Source: Mariprofundaceae bacterium
GTDB taxonomy: Bacteria; Pseudomonadota; Zetaproteobacteria; Mariprofundales; Mariprofundaceae
Assembly: GCA_030950585.1 (NCBI GenBank)
Contig: JAUZRG010000134.1
Coordinates: forward strand, 1 to 64,000
Length of the DNA: 64,000 nt
Direction: 5' to 3'
How positions within the stretch are numbered: position 1 is the stretch's first letter; the number at the start of each line of letters is the position of its first letter. Positions 1-9,900 of the stretch are shown one piece after another. The position numbers and the translations under genes are program-made. The notes under the pieces are model-generated. The model searched no databases. It had not been told where the DNA came from and saw only the letters and a list, made by a program, of their open reading frames with translations.

Positions 1-25
1 ACTAAACTATTTTAAATTCCCAAGA

Positions 26-1233
26 ATGAGCATTGCTTATAGAAAAGCGAGTATAGAAGAACAAGAGCTATGGAAAAGCACAGCCTTACTTTTAAAGGGT
101 AGTGAGCGTCGCTGTTTCATGGGACGCATAGTTAAGCTCCTGGGGTGGGCAAGTCTTTGCAGAGAAAACGCTTGGGTGGAACGGCTGCACAATTCGCAAA
201 GGTCAGCAAGAGCATAGCAGAGGTAAATCTTTTGAAGATCTATTTACCCTACGTGGTCGACGGCGAATTGAAGAGAAGTTACCTAATTTTCTTGATGATA
301 TTCGTTTAATTGTTGAGCCAGTTAGTCAAACTGACCCAACCTTTAGAAGCACACGTATTTACTCCCCACTTAGTTCTGGTGAAGTACGTTTGAGACTAAT
401 CAAGGAATACAAATACAAGAAAAGTGAATTGCTATGCTTACGAATAATTCGCACAAAACTTAACGATCTATTTGAAAAAAGTTAGGAAGTGTTTACCTCT
501 GAAGAAAATATCGGAAACGGATGATATTTTTAATGAAATCCACAGGCTCAACAAAGAAGCAGATGAGAACGATGGCGTGTTGAGAATATCCTTAGATACC
601 AAGGCAACAGTGCTTATTGGGATGTTATCGCGAGGTGGTCACAATCGGCAAGGTACTAACGCCTGTGATCACGACTTTCAAGCTGATGCAAAGCTCGTCC
701 CTTTCGGCATTCTTCTGCCCCACAATGGCAAAAGCCACCTGTGGTTTAGCGAAAGCAAAGTAACGGCAGATTTTATGATTGATCAGATTGCAGCGATGAT
801 ACCGCGCTGGAAATCAGATTATGATATTCACACCTTAGTAATCAACGTAGATAATGGCCCTGAATATAGCGGACGCCGCACTCAGTGGTTAAAACGAATG
901 GTGGAGCTTTCTGATGCTAATCAGGTGAGCATTCAACTGGCCTACTATCCTCCATATCATAGTAAATATAATCCAGTAGAACGACTTTGAGGTCTGTTGG
1001 AAAACCATTGGAAAGGCGAAATAATTGACTCAATTGACTCAATTGACAAGGCTCTAGGTTTGGCTCGAAGCATGACGTACTGCAATTTAAAGCCAACTGT
1101 TTGAAAAATTTCAAAAACTTACCTATCAGGTATTACAGTGGCTAAAAGTATCATGAAAAATATCGAGAGTCGCCTTGATCGTAAGCCTGGATTGGAGAAG
1201 TGGTTTATCAAGATAGTACCCAAAATCGGATGA
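26..1233 (+). pseudogene. Decayed ISAzo13-family transposase
   Basis: This is a DDE transposase of the ISAzo13 (Rhodopirellula-type) family, broken at several points. The N-terminal part lies in frame 2 (26 to about 145) and the coding then shifts to frame 3 (about 150-480). It shifts again at a run of six A at 475-480 into frame 1, which runs to a stop at 1231-1233. Frame 1 carries the motifs SIDTK-like (ISLDTKATV), DNGPEYSGRRTQ and YYPPYHSKYNPVERL. TGA at 988-990 replaces the expected Trp after VERL, and a second TGA lies at 1102-1104. The end LEKWFIKI matches the family C-terminus. Two shifts plus two nonsense codons mean it is dead. The element may start left of the window, and no terminal repeats or target duplication were recognised. 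Confidence 0.85.
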
Positions 1234-1335
1234 TTTATTGTTGCCGTGACCCTTACTTGTTGGGAAGATGTCATGCCCACACTCTAACAATCATGAGCCT
1301 TTGGTGAATACGGGGAATCACTGAAGCCCAGTACC

Positions 1336-1534
1336 AACTACTCAGCCATACAAAAAAACAAAAAGTTTCTTTAATATCAATAAGATAAGTAAGAACCATT
1401 ATTTTGATGGTCAAGCTAAGAGAAAAGCTAAGTCATTGAAATATATAGCTATTAATTTTAACCGTCAATCTTCAATGTGTTTTTAAAAAGGAGTCTTTCC
1501 TTTAAAAACAATGACTTAGTATGGCTGAGTAGTT
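1336..1534. repeat. Small element bounded by 16-bp inverted repeats
   Basis: The sequence AACTACTCAGCCATAC at 1336-1351 returns as its exact reverse complement at 1519-1534. A second, inner inverted pair (TAAGTCATTG at 1429-1438 and CAATGACTTA at 1509-1518) and an imperfect hairpin at 1479-1509 lie between. About 200 bp, no ORF and no clear target-site duplication. This could be a MITE or a solo IS remnant next to the dead transposase. The surrounding gap 1234-1711 otherwise shows no gene. Confidence 0.5.
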
Positions 1535-1711
1535 ACAAGGAATGATCTAAAACAATTTGAGTATGAAAGATCGGGCTTTAAGATTATCGTGCGAAGTTCG
1601 GCGTGTTGTTTAGATTTTATATGCAAAATGGGCTTTTTAGTCACTCCCAAAACCGATATGTTATCTTTTAGGATAGATTCAGCTTCTATGAGAGTGACTA
1701 TTTTTCAAATG

Positions 1712-2458
1712 TTAAAAGCGGAAAAAAGCACCTGCGAATGGGCCTGCAAATGTGGTGTCAACTTTAAGACCAACTTTATCAACTTTTAATGCAATGTGAC
1801 GGTAGCCTGCATAAACACCGAGTGTGGGCAGTGGTGAGAATTCAACTTGAGCTTGTGCATCTAAGAAGCTATTGCCGCCATAACCAAGATAACCAACATT
1901 GGCAGTCACACCGACAAAGTCAGCCAACGCAACACGGCCACGTAGACCAATGGTTGGGATAGGAACATTGGCAGAAACAGCTTTGGATAAGCCAGTGCTG
2001 CTTAACATGGCTTTGGAACTCACAAATTTTAAGCTGCTTTCAATACCAAGTTGAAGGCGTGATGGCATATCATCCATGTTTAGAAGATAATAGGTATAAC
2101 TTAAATCAATGATACTACTATCTAGTGTAGACGTGACATTGTTTTTGAAGCTTTGACCATTGAAACTTACAGGTGCGGTAACTGTTTTGGTTCCACTAAA
2201 TTTTAGTGGCATATAAGAAAGGCCAAAACGTGAATCACCTAGTTGAATTGCGGCTTCTAAGGTTACATTACTACTTTTGGTCATGGCTAATGTGTTATCT
2301 AGGTTTAGGGTGCTACCAAGAACGCCTGCACCTGTAGAAGAAATGCTACCTGTAGAGCTGATGCTTGCATAGCCAGCTTTGAGCATGATGGTTTCATCTG
2401 CATACGCTGGTGTGAGCATGCAAGTTAGTAGGGGAATGGCCCATAGTTTTTTAAACAT
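1712..2458 (-). CDS. Outer-membrane beta-barrel protein, unknown family
   Basis: A 248-aa secreted protein. It starts MFKKLW with a signal peptide (cleavage probably after AYA, about residue 20), followed by alternating short amphipathic strands and a C-terminal Phe (FAGAFFRF), the usual barrel-assembly signal. I chose the ATG at 2458 because AAGGAG sits just upstream; the longer frame beginning MAQKEL lacks this. It is transcribed divergently from rplS. The barrel resembles OmpW/OprF-like small porins in general style only, and no specific family motif was recognised. Its substrate is unknown. Confidence 0.7.
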   Translation of the reverse strand: MFKKLWAIPLLTCMLTPAYADETIMLKAGYASISSTGSISSTGAGVLGSTLNLDNTLAMTKSSNVTLEAAIQLGDSRFGLSYMPLKFSGTKTVTAPVSFNGQSFKNNVTSTLDSSIIDLSYTYYLLNMDDMPSRLQLGIESSLKFVSSKAMLSSTGLSKAVSANVPIPTIGLRGRVALADFVGVTANVGYLGYGGNSFLDAQAQVEFSPLPTLGVYAGYRHIALKVDKVGLKVDTTFAGPFAGAFFRF

Positions 2459-2574
2459 TTTTAACTCCTTTTGAGCCAAAGATGACGAAGTCCATTGTCA
2501 AAGGCAAATACTATCGCTAAGGTTCGCCACCTTTTGCAGGGCATGGGCTCTGTTTGGTAGTAATGGAGGGTACA

Positions 2575-2946
2575 ATGCGTGCTTTAGATTCAGTAACTCA
2601 GGAACAGTTACGTGACGATATTCCGACTTTTCGTGAAGGCGATACAGTCCGTATCAATGTCCGTGTGGTGGACTTTAAAGATGCTAAGGGTGGCAAGGTA
2701 GAACGTCGTGAGCGTATTCAAGCTTACGAAGGCCTTGTGATCGCAAGACATAATAATGGAATTTCAAGTTCATTTACTGTTCGTAAAATTTCTAACGGTA
2801 TTGGTGTTGAACGTATTTTTCCTTTGCATTCACCAATGTTAGAAAGCATCAATGTTGTTCGTAAGGGCGTGGTACGTCGTGCTAAACTTTATTATATGCG
2901 TGAGCGTCGTGGTAAAGCAGCTCGTATCCGTGAACGTCGTAGTTAA
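2575..2946 (+). CDS. rplS: 50S ribosomal protein L19
   Basis: A structural protein of the large ribosomal subunit at the 30S-50S interface. The 123-aa product has the L19 core: [34 protein letters not shown] and a basic tail [17 protein letters not shown]. The start ATG at 2575 follows GGAGGG with good spacing; the longer frame from 2554 has no ribosome site. In most proteobacteria rplS ends an rpsP-rimM-trmD-rplS operon. Here its upstream neighbour is a divergent outer-membrane gene, so it must have its own promoter. A terminator follows at once. Confidence 0.97.
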   Translation: MRALDSVTQEQLRDDIPTFREGDTVRINVRVVDFKDAKGGKVERRERIQAYEGLVIARHNNGISSSFTVRKISNGIGVERIFPLHSPMLESINVVRKGVVRRAKLYYMRERRGKAARIRERRS

Positions 2947-2978
2947 TCTTTAATATATAATCTTTACTTTTTAATCTA

Positions 2979-3006
2979 AAGGCTTCCATTTGGAAGCCTT
3001 TTTTGT
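2979..3006 (+). terminator. Rho-independent terminator of rplS
   Basis: Perfect stem AAGGCTTCC/GGAAGCCTT with a four-base loop, followed by six T, 32 bp after the rplS stop. Confidence 0.9.
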
Positions 3007-3096
3007 TGCTTGTGTGTTGGCTTTTGCCAATAATTGCGCCTTGTAACTATTTAGCACTATTAATAAAATGATTGTTCGTGTTTTCTAGGAGAGTTT

Positions 3097-4356
3097 ATGA
3101 CCAAGCGTACTGACTTTTTTCAGGCTCCGCTATCTGATGAGCCTGTATTGCAGGCTATCGAAGAAGAATTGGGTAGACAGCGTCATACCTTAGAGTTGAT
3201 TGCCAGTGAGAATATTGTGTCGCGTGCTGTCATGCAGGCACAAGGTTCGGTATTTACGAACAAGTATGCTGAAGGTTATCCTGGAAAGCGCTATTACGGT
3301 GGCTGTGAATATGCGGATAAGATTGAGTCTTTAGCTCAAGACCGTGCCAAAGAAATCTTTGGTGTGAAGCATGCCAACGTTCAACCTCACTCAGGCTCTC
3401 AAGCCAATATGGCTGTTTACATGGCTTGCCTTAAAACAGGCGATACCGTCATGGGCATGGATTTATCGCATGGTGGTCACTTGACGCATGGTAGCCCGGT
3501 GAACTTTTCAGGTCGTCTTTATAATGTTGTGGCTTATGGTGTGCGTGAAGACAATCAATTGATTGATTATGATGAGATGGAAGCCTTGGCACAAGAACAC
3601 AAGCCAGCCATGATTATCGGCGGTGCTTCTGCTTACGAACGTGAGATTGATTTTGCCAGAATGCGTCAAATTGCAGATAGCATTGGTGCGATCTTGATGG
3701 TTGATATGGCGCATTATGCAGGTTTAATTGCTGCTGGTGAGTACCCCTCTCCTGTTGGACATGCACATGTGATCACGACCACAACCCATAAAACATTGCG
3801 TGGACCTCGTGGTGGTTTGATTTTAACAGATAGCGATGACTTAGCGAAGAAAATCAATAGCCGCATTTTCCCAGGCATTCAGGGCGGTCCTTTGGTGCAT
3901 GTGATTGCTGCCAAAGCAGTTGCTTTCGGTGAAGCTTTAGCTGACCTCTTTAAAGAAGATCAAAAACAAATTATCAAAAATGCGCGTGCAATGGCGCGTG
4001 TGATGACCGAAAATGGCGCGAAAATTATTAGTGGTGGCACGGATTGTCATATGTTCCGTGTGGATGTTCGTCCTCAAGGCCTAACGGGTAAAGATGCTGA
4101 AGCTGCATTAGAAGCCGCTGGTATCACAACCAATAAAAACACCATTCCTTATGATCCAGCTTCACCTTTTGTGACCAGTGGTGTGCGTCTTGGCACTGCC
4201 GCGATCACAAGTCGTGGCATGGGTACAGCCGAAGCAGAAGCGATTGGTGCAATGATCATGAACGTGCTTAATAACCCAACGGATTCAGATGTGTGTGCGC
4301 GTGTTGCAGCAGAAGTTCGCACCATGACTGATCGTTTCCCGATTTACGAAGCTTAG
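3097..4356 (+). CDS. glyA: Serine hydroxymethyltransferase
   Basis: A PLP enzyme that converts serine and tetrahydrofolate to glycine and methylene-THF, the main one-carbon source; cytoplasmic. At 419 aa it has the usual bacterial length. Visible are ELIASENI and [14 protein letters not shown] near the N-terminus and the PLP-lysine motif [14 protein letters not shown] with Lys at about residue 232. ATG at 3097 follows AGGAGAG. nrdR starts 8 bp after the stop, so the two are probably co-transcribed, a pairing common in proteobacteria. Confidence 0.98.
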   Translation: MTKRTDFFQAPLSDEPVLQAIEEELGRQRHTLELIASENIVSRAVMQAQGSVFTNKYAEGYPGKRYYGGCEYADKIESLAQDRAKEIFGVKHANVQPHSGSQANMAVYMACLKTGDTVMGMDLSHGGHLTHGSPVNFSGRLYNVVAYGVREDNQLIDYDEMEALAQEHKPAMIIGGASAYEREIDFARMRQIADSIGAILMVDMAHYAGLIAAGEYPSPVGHAHVITTTTHKTLRGPRGGLILTDSDDLAKKINSRIFPGIQGGPLVHVIAAKAVAFGEALADLFKEDQKQIIKNARAMARVMTENGAKIISGGTDCHMFRVDVRPQGLTGKDAEAALEAAGITTNKNTIPYDPASPFVTSGVRLGTAAITSRGMGTAEAEAIGAMIMNVLNNPTDSDVCARVAAEVRTMTDRFPIYEA

Positions 4357-4364
4357 TACTAAAG

Positions 4365-4823
4365 GTGCATTGCCCATTTTGTCACCATGAAGATACGCGT
4401 GTGATTGATTCTCGCGTGGTGGAAGATGGGCATGCGGTGCGTCGTCGTCGTAAATGTGAAAATTGTAAAAAACGTTTCTCTAGTCTTGAGCGTATCCAAT
4501 TACGCTTACCATTGGTTATTAAGCGCGGTGGTCTGCGGCAGCCCTTTGATGTGGAGAAGATTCGCCTAGGCATGCAAAAGGCGTTGGAAAAAAGAGCAAT
4601 CACAGCTCAGCAGCTCGATCAAGCTGTGGAAAAAGTGTTATATGAAATTGAAGAAACGGCTGAGCAAGAAATGTTGTCTTCTCAGCTTGCCTTGTGTGTG
4701 ATGGGTGTTTTACAGGCGCTGGATGGCGTGGCCTATGTGCGATTTGTGTCTGTGTATCAAAAGTTTGAAAGTGTAGAAGAATTTATTACAGTGGTTCGCC
4801 AAACCATGCAGATTAAAGATTGA
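4365..4823 (+). CDS. nrdR: Transcriptional repressor NrdR
   Basis: An ATP/dATP-sensing repressor of ribonucleotide reductase genes. The 152-aa product has the N-terminal zinc ribbon (MHCPFC...CENC, Cys at about 3, 6, 31, 34) followed by basic residues and an ATP-cone domain ([10 protein letters not shown] through [13 protein letters not shown]). The start is GTG at 4365; no ATG fits, and the family begins MHCPFC. It is preceded closely by glyA. leuB begins 13 bp downstream, so this may be one transcript through asd. Confidence 0.97.
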   Translation: MHCPFCHHEDTRVIDSRVVEDGHAVRRRRKCENCKKRFSSLERIQLRLPLVIKRGGLRQPFDVEKIRLGMQKALEKRAITAQQLDQAVEKVLYEIEETAEQEMLSSQLALCVMGVLQALDGVAYVRFVSVYQKFESVEEFITVVRQTMQIKD

Positions 4824-4836
4824 GTCGGGGTTTAAC

Positions 4837-5913
4837 ATGAAAATAGCCGTATTAGCAGGTGATGGAATCGGACCAGAAATTGTGCAGGAAGCTGTCAATG
4901 TCTTGGATACCTTAGCAAAAATTCATGCTTTAGATGTTCAGTATGATTATGCTGATGTGGGTGGTGCTGGTTACGAAAGCGCAGGCACACCTTTACCTGC
5001 TGAATCTCTTGCTTTAGCAAAAAAAGCGGATGCTGTTTTACTTGGTGCGGTTGGTGGCCCTCAGTGGGAAAGCTTAGATAAGCCGCTTCGTCCTGAGGCT
5101 GGTCTGTTGAGTTTACGCTATGAATTAGGGCTTTTTGCCAATTATCGTCCTGCAAAAGTGCATGAGCAACTCATTGATGCCTCCACATTAAAAGCTGATG
5201 TGGTACGTGGTGTTGATATTTTAGTGGTACGTGAACTTGTCGGTGGCATTTATTTTGGCCAACCTAGAGGTATCAAAACCCTTGATGATGGGCAACAGCA
5301 GGGTAGTAATACTCTTGTTTATACGACTTCTGAAATTGAACGCATTGCTCATATTGCCTTTCAAGCTGCACGCAAACGCAGCGGTCGTGTTTGTTCTATT
5401 GATAAAGCGAATGTGCTTGAAAGCACAGAGCTTTGGCGGCAGGTTGTCTGCCGTGTGCATTCAGAAGAATATAGCGACGTGGAATTGAGTCATATGTATG
5501 TTGATAATGCAGCGATGCAATTGATTCGTAACCCTAAGCAATTTGACGTGATGTTAACGACGAATATGTTCGGTGATATTTTATCCGATGAAGCGTCAAT
5601 GTTAACTGGGTCAATCGGTCTTTTACCTTCTGCATCCTTAGGGAAAGAACATGCCATGTATGAACCTATTCACGGTTCAGCTCCTGATATTGCAGGTCAA
5701 GATAAGGCTAATCCTTTGGCTACGATTTTATCGGTTGCGATGATGTTGCGTTATTCATTGGGAAGAGAAGATATGGCTGATAAGATAGAACAAGCTGTTG
5801 AACAAGTGTTGGCAAATGGTGTGCGTACGGCGGATATTGCGGTGTCTGGTGAATATTTTATTGGCTGTGCAGCGATGGGTCATGCTGTTTGTGCGCAATT
5901 AGAGGCGATGTGA
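4837..5913 (+). CDS. leuB: 3-isopropylmalate dehydrogenase
   Basis: Oxidises and decarboxylates 3-isopropylmalate to 2-oxoisocaproate with NAD, the third step of leucine synthesis. The 358-aa length is typical. Motifs: GDGIGPEIV at the N-terminus, [10 protein letters not shown], the substrate-binding [32 protein letters not shown] with metal-binding Asp residues, and the NAD-binding [15 protein letters not shown] at 4837. The stop TGA overlaps the asd start (TGATG), implying translational coupling. leuA and leuCD are not in the window. Confidence 0.97.
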   Translation: MKIAVLAGDGIGPEIVQEAVNVLDTLAKIHALDVQYDYADVGGAGYESAGTPLPAESLALAKKADAVLLGAVGGPQWESLDKPLRPEAGLLSLRYELGLFANYRPAKVHEQLIDASTLKADVVRGVDILVVRELVGGIYFGQPRGIKTLDDGQQQGSNTLVYTTSEIERIAHIAFQAARKRSGRVCSIDKANVLESTELWRQVVCRVHSEEYSDVELSHMYVDNAAMQLIRNPKQFDVMLTTNMFGDILSDEASMLTGSIGLLPSASLGKEHAMYEPIHGSAPDIAGQDKANPLATILSVAMMLRYSLGREDMADKIEQAVEQVLANGVRTADIAVSGEYFIGCAAMGHAVCAQLEAM

Positions 5914-6941
5914 TGAGCGATTTTCTTCCTAAAAAAGATGGTTATAATGTTGCTGTTCTGGGTGCAACAGGAGCGGTTGGTCAAACCATGCTGGATATTC
6001 TGGCAGAAAAAGACTTTCCTATTGCTGAGTTAGTGCTTATTGCATCTTCGCGGAGTGCTGGCAGTAGTATTTCTTTTAAAAAGAAAGATTATATTGTTCA
6101 AGATATTGAAAAATTTGATCCTCTAGGTTTAGATATTGCCTTGTTTTCAGCAGGTGGTGGTACTTCTTTGAAGTATGCCCAATTATTTGCTGATGCTGGG
6201 TGTTATGTGGTGGATAATTCAAGCGCGTGGCGTATGGATGATGAAGTTGCGCTAGTCGTGCCTGAAGTGAATCCAGAAGCCTTGGAAATGGCAAAAGACA
6301 ACCGCATTATTGCCAACCCTAACTGCTCAACCATTCAAATGGTTGTGGCATTGAAACCATTGCATGATGAGGTGCCAATTCAACGTGTGGTGGTCTCAAC
6401 TTATCAAGCGGTAAGCGGTGCTGGTGGCAAGGGTATTAAAGAGCTATCAGAACAAACACAAGCATTATTAGCATGTCAGGAAGCAAAAACGGATATTTTT
6501 TCAAGTCGTATCGCTTTTAATGTGATTCCACATATTGATGTGTTTATGGATGATGGTTACACCAAAGAAGAACAGAAAATGATTTTAGAAACGAAAAAAA
6601 TCATGGGATCAGACATTGCTGTGACGGCGACCACTGTTCGTGTGCCTGTTTTCTACGGTCATTCGGAATCTATTAACATCACATTTAAAGATGCTTTGAA
6701 CGCAGAAAAAGCAAGAAGTATTTTGGCAGATGCTTCAGGCATTGCTGTGGTGGATGATCCAAGTGGTGAAGATTACCCTACAGCTGTCGATGCTGCGGGT
6801 AATGACAGTGTTTGGGTAGGACGTATTCGTGACGATGCGTCATGTGAGAACAGTTTGCACCTATGGGTAGTGGCCGATAACGTGCGTAAAGGTGCAGCCT
6901 TAAATGCTGTGCAAATTGCAGAGATTTTGATCGCGTCTTAA
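5913..6941 (+). CDS. asd: Aspartate-semialdehyde dehydrogenase
   Basis: Reduces aspartyl phosphate to aspartate semialdehyde with NADPH, the branch point to lysine/diaminopimelate, threonine and methionine. 342 aa from the ATG at 5913, which overlaps the leuB stop by one base. The nucleotide-binding motif GATGAVGQ is at residues 17-24, the catalytic Cys in NPNCSTIQM at residue 138, and the active-site His region is TVRVPVFYGHSESI. It is the leuB-linked type, as in many proteobacteria. fimV begins 39 bp later. Confidence 0.97.
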   Translation: MSDFLPKKDGYNVAVLGATGAVGQTMLDILAEKDFPIAELVLIASSRSAGSSISFKKKDYIVQDIEKFDPLGLDIALFSAGGGTSLKYAQLFADAGCYVVDNSSAWRMDDEVALVVPEVNPEALEMAKDNRIIANPNCSTIQMVVALKPLHDEVPIQRVVVSTYQAVSGAGGKGIKELSEQTQALLACQEAKTDIFSSRIAFNVIPHIDVFMDDGYTKEEQKMILETKKIMGSDIAVTATTVRVPVFYGHSESINITFKDALNAEKARSILADASGIAVVDDPSGEDYPTAVDAAGNDSVWVGRIRDDASCENSLHLWVVADNVRKGAALNAVQIAEILIAS

Positions 6942-6980
6942 GTATTAATGGTTGAGTTATTGAGATAATGGAGAAGGTTT

Positions 6981-9900
6981 ATGCAGCATAAATTGCAGGT
7001 TTTTCTGATACAGTTGTGTGCACTTTGCATGTTTGTAGGAAGTAGTTATGCTGTTTCTTTGGGTGACATCAAAATTAAAAGTCACTTAGGGGAATACTTC
7101 GATGCTGAAGTTCCGCTACGTTTAAGCGCGAATGAAAGTGTCTCTGATGTGCAAGTAGAAATGGCTTCTCCTGCCGACTATCGCATTTTAGAAGTCTATC
7201 GAGAGGCGGGCTTGAACGCTATTCGCTTGGATGTGAAAGGCGATCAGCAAGATGGAAAGATTGTTTTAAATTCAACCTCTATCCTTAACTCTCCTTTTTT
7301 TAATATTATTCTAAAAGTTCAGTTGGGTCGTGCAACACACTTTAAAACATACGGTGTGTTTTTAGACCCAGCCAGCACGAAGTCAGCAGCTCCCGTAAAA
7401 CCCAGAGTGGAATCTGGTTCTGCATGGGTAGAAGCCTCCAAGAATAAAGTTGAAGATTCAGTCCCAACGCCAGCACCACTAAGCCCAAGCTTAGCAGCTC
7501 CTTCTCTTGCTGTGCCTCCTATTAGTTTACCAGCTCTTCCTGTTGCGACAGCACCTAAAAACATATTGGTTAAACCGACCAAAACAGCAGCTGTGATGGC
7601 AGACGAAAAAAACAATATGACCAATGCGCAAGAAGTAGAAGCGGCCGCAGAGGAAGTTTTACCAACACCAGTACCTAAAGTAGATCCTCAGATTCAACCC
7701 ATAGAAAAACAAGCTTTATTCCCGCCCGCAGAAAAACCAGTGGCAAAAGCAATATTACCTCATGAGGAACGTCTTCAACGTTCTGAAGAAGAGCTTGAGA
7801 TGAGTGATCCCTTTTCGCGTCTCTTTGATGAAGATTTTGTACGTAAAAAAGAAGTTTATAATGATAGCCTTTTATCTATAGATGATGACCCACTTCTCAA
7901 AGCAGATGTAAATGAACCTGTGATTGTGGCTGAAAATGTCATGCCTACGCCAAAGGTTGAAAAACTGACTTTCAAAGCACAAAATCGCCAACCGATTACC
8001 ACTCCAGTTCCTCGCCAACCTATCGCTGCTGCCCCAGCACCAAATTATACACCACGTGCCGGTGGTGAGACTTATGGTCCGATTCGTAAAGGTGAAACAC
8101 TCTTTACGGTTGCACGCGCTGTTCAACATCGTTTTTCACAACCAACACGGCAAGTCATGGCTGCCATTTATAAACGTAACTTAGCTGCGTTTGAGCAGTC
8201 TAATATGAACTTTATGAATGTCGGTATTGTTCTTCAGATACCAACAAAATCGGAAGTTGCTGCGACCACGTTAAGTGAAGCAAAACAAATGTTTGAGCAA
8301 CACAGTCGTCATTTTTCTGCACCTGCAAGTGGCGCTGCAAGCTTTAGTAAGAAAGTCATGACCTTAAGTGGTAGTGCAAATAGAAATGTCGATACTCAAG
8401 CGAATGTCGGTATGCCGCATGGCGCGAATAACGTGCTTGTGGAAGAAAATAAATTTTTAAAAACTGAGTTGGCGCAAGCAAATGAAACGATTAAATCGTT
8501 GCATGATACGCCTGAAAACATTGCTTTAAGAGCGACAATTGAGCAACTCACGATTGAAGTAGATAGCTTACAATTTAAAATAAAGCAGTTACGTGCTGAA
8601 ATAGATAAGGCAAAAGCCGAGCCTCAAAGCGAAATAGTTATTTCAGATACCATGTGGTACATAGCTGGCGGTATTGTCTTGTTCTTATTGCTTTTAGCGA
8701 TAGGTGTCTTTGTTTTTATGAAGAGATCCTCTTCTTCACCAGCACACCCAGCCACCACAGATCATGAAGCTGTGGCACCATCTCCAGCTGCTCCCAGCAC
8801 ACCGCATGCGCAAGAAGCTTTTGCAGGTTTGCCTAAAGATTCAGATTCTTCAGATGATGTCCCTGAAATTAGTGATTTTGATTTTCCAACGGAAGTTGAG
8901 TCAGACAATTTAGAAACAGGTGACTTTGATAATATAGATACGGCTAGTTTTGAGGGTGAGACAGCGACTAGTGACATGTCTAATTTAGATTTTGAAAACT
9001 TTGACCATAGTAATGATGGTCAAATGCCTGACATTACAGATGAGGATACGTCTGAAATTGAAGCCTTTCAGGATGAAGTTGAAGATGAGCCAGATCCAGA
9101 TGTTGACTATTTAGCAGAAGCCGATGTTTATCAACGCTATGGTATGGATGATGAAGCGATTCATCAGATTAATATGGCTATACGCCAACGTGCTAATAAT
9201 GTGGAAGCTCATATAAAACTCGTGCAATACCTAAGTGGTGCAGATCATGCCGATGAATTAGGCAATGCAACAGATGCTGCTCGTAAAGTTCTGATGGGTG
9301 CAGATCTTATCAAGTTTGAATCATCGTTAGGTGATGTTGATGTCGTTGAATCGGCAGCTTCCAATGATATAGGCACATCCACAGGCTCTTTTGATTCAGA
9401 TGATTCTTTTGATGATCTCACTGCAACTGTGGCTATGAATCTAAGTGACATTCAAGAAAATACAGATTTATTAACAGAAAAAGCAGCAGAAGAAAATGTA
9501 AACTTATCTGACTATGGCTTTGACTCAATGTCTATGGATGAGATGGATGTTGATTTTGATGACTCAGGTTCAGACTTAACAGATGCTTTGGATGCAGAAG
9601 ATGATGGCCTTAGTTTTGATAGCTTAGATTTAGGTGACAGCATCACAGGTAGTAATGAATTAGACTTTTCATCTGATATGAATATGGATTCATTTGAAGA
9701 TGCAACAGAAGAGTCGACAGAAAGTGGATCAGCCAGTTTAGATTTTGATGAAAAAACATTATCTATAGAGACACTTTCTGAAAGTTCCATTGATTTTTCT
9801 GGTGATCTAAGTTCAGAAAATGATGTGAATGTAGGCGATCCAAAGAGTGGCGATGTTGTCGATAGTATTTCATCACTTGAGTTCGACTTTGGCTCATTGT

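Noticed and set aside
475-482. Programmed frameshift in the ISAzo13 transposase
   Set aside because: The A run could allow slippage, but the two TGA codons and the other break show simple decay.
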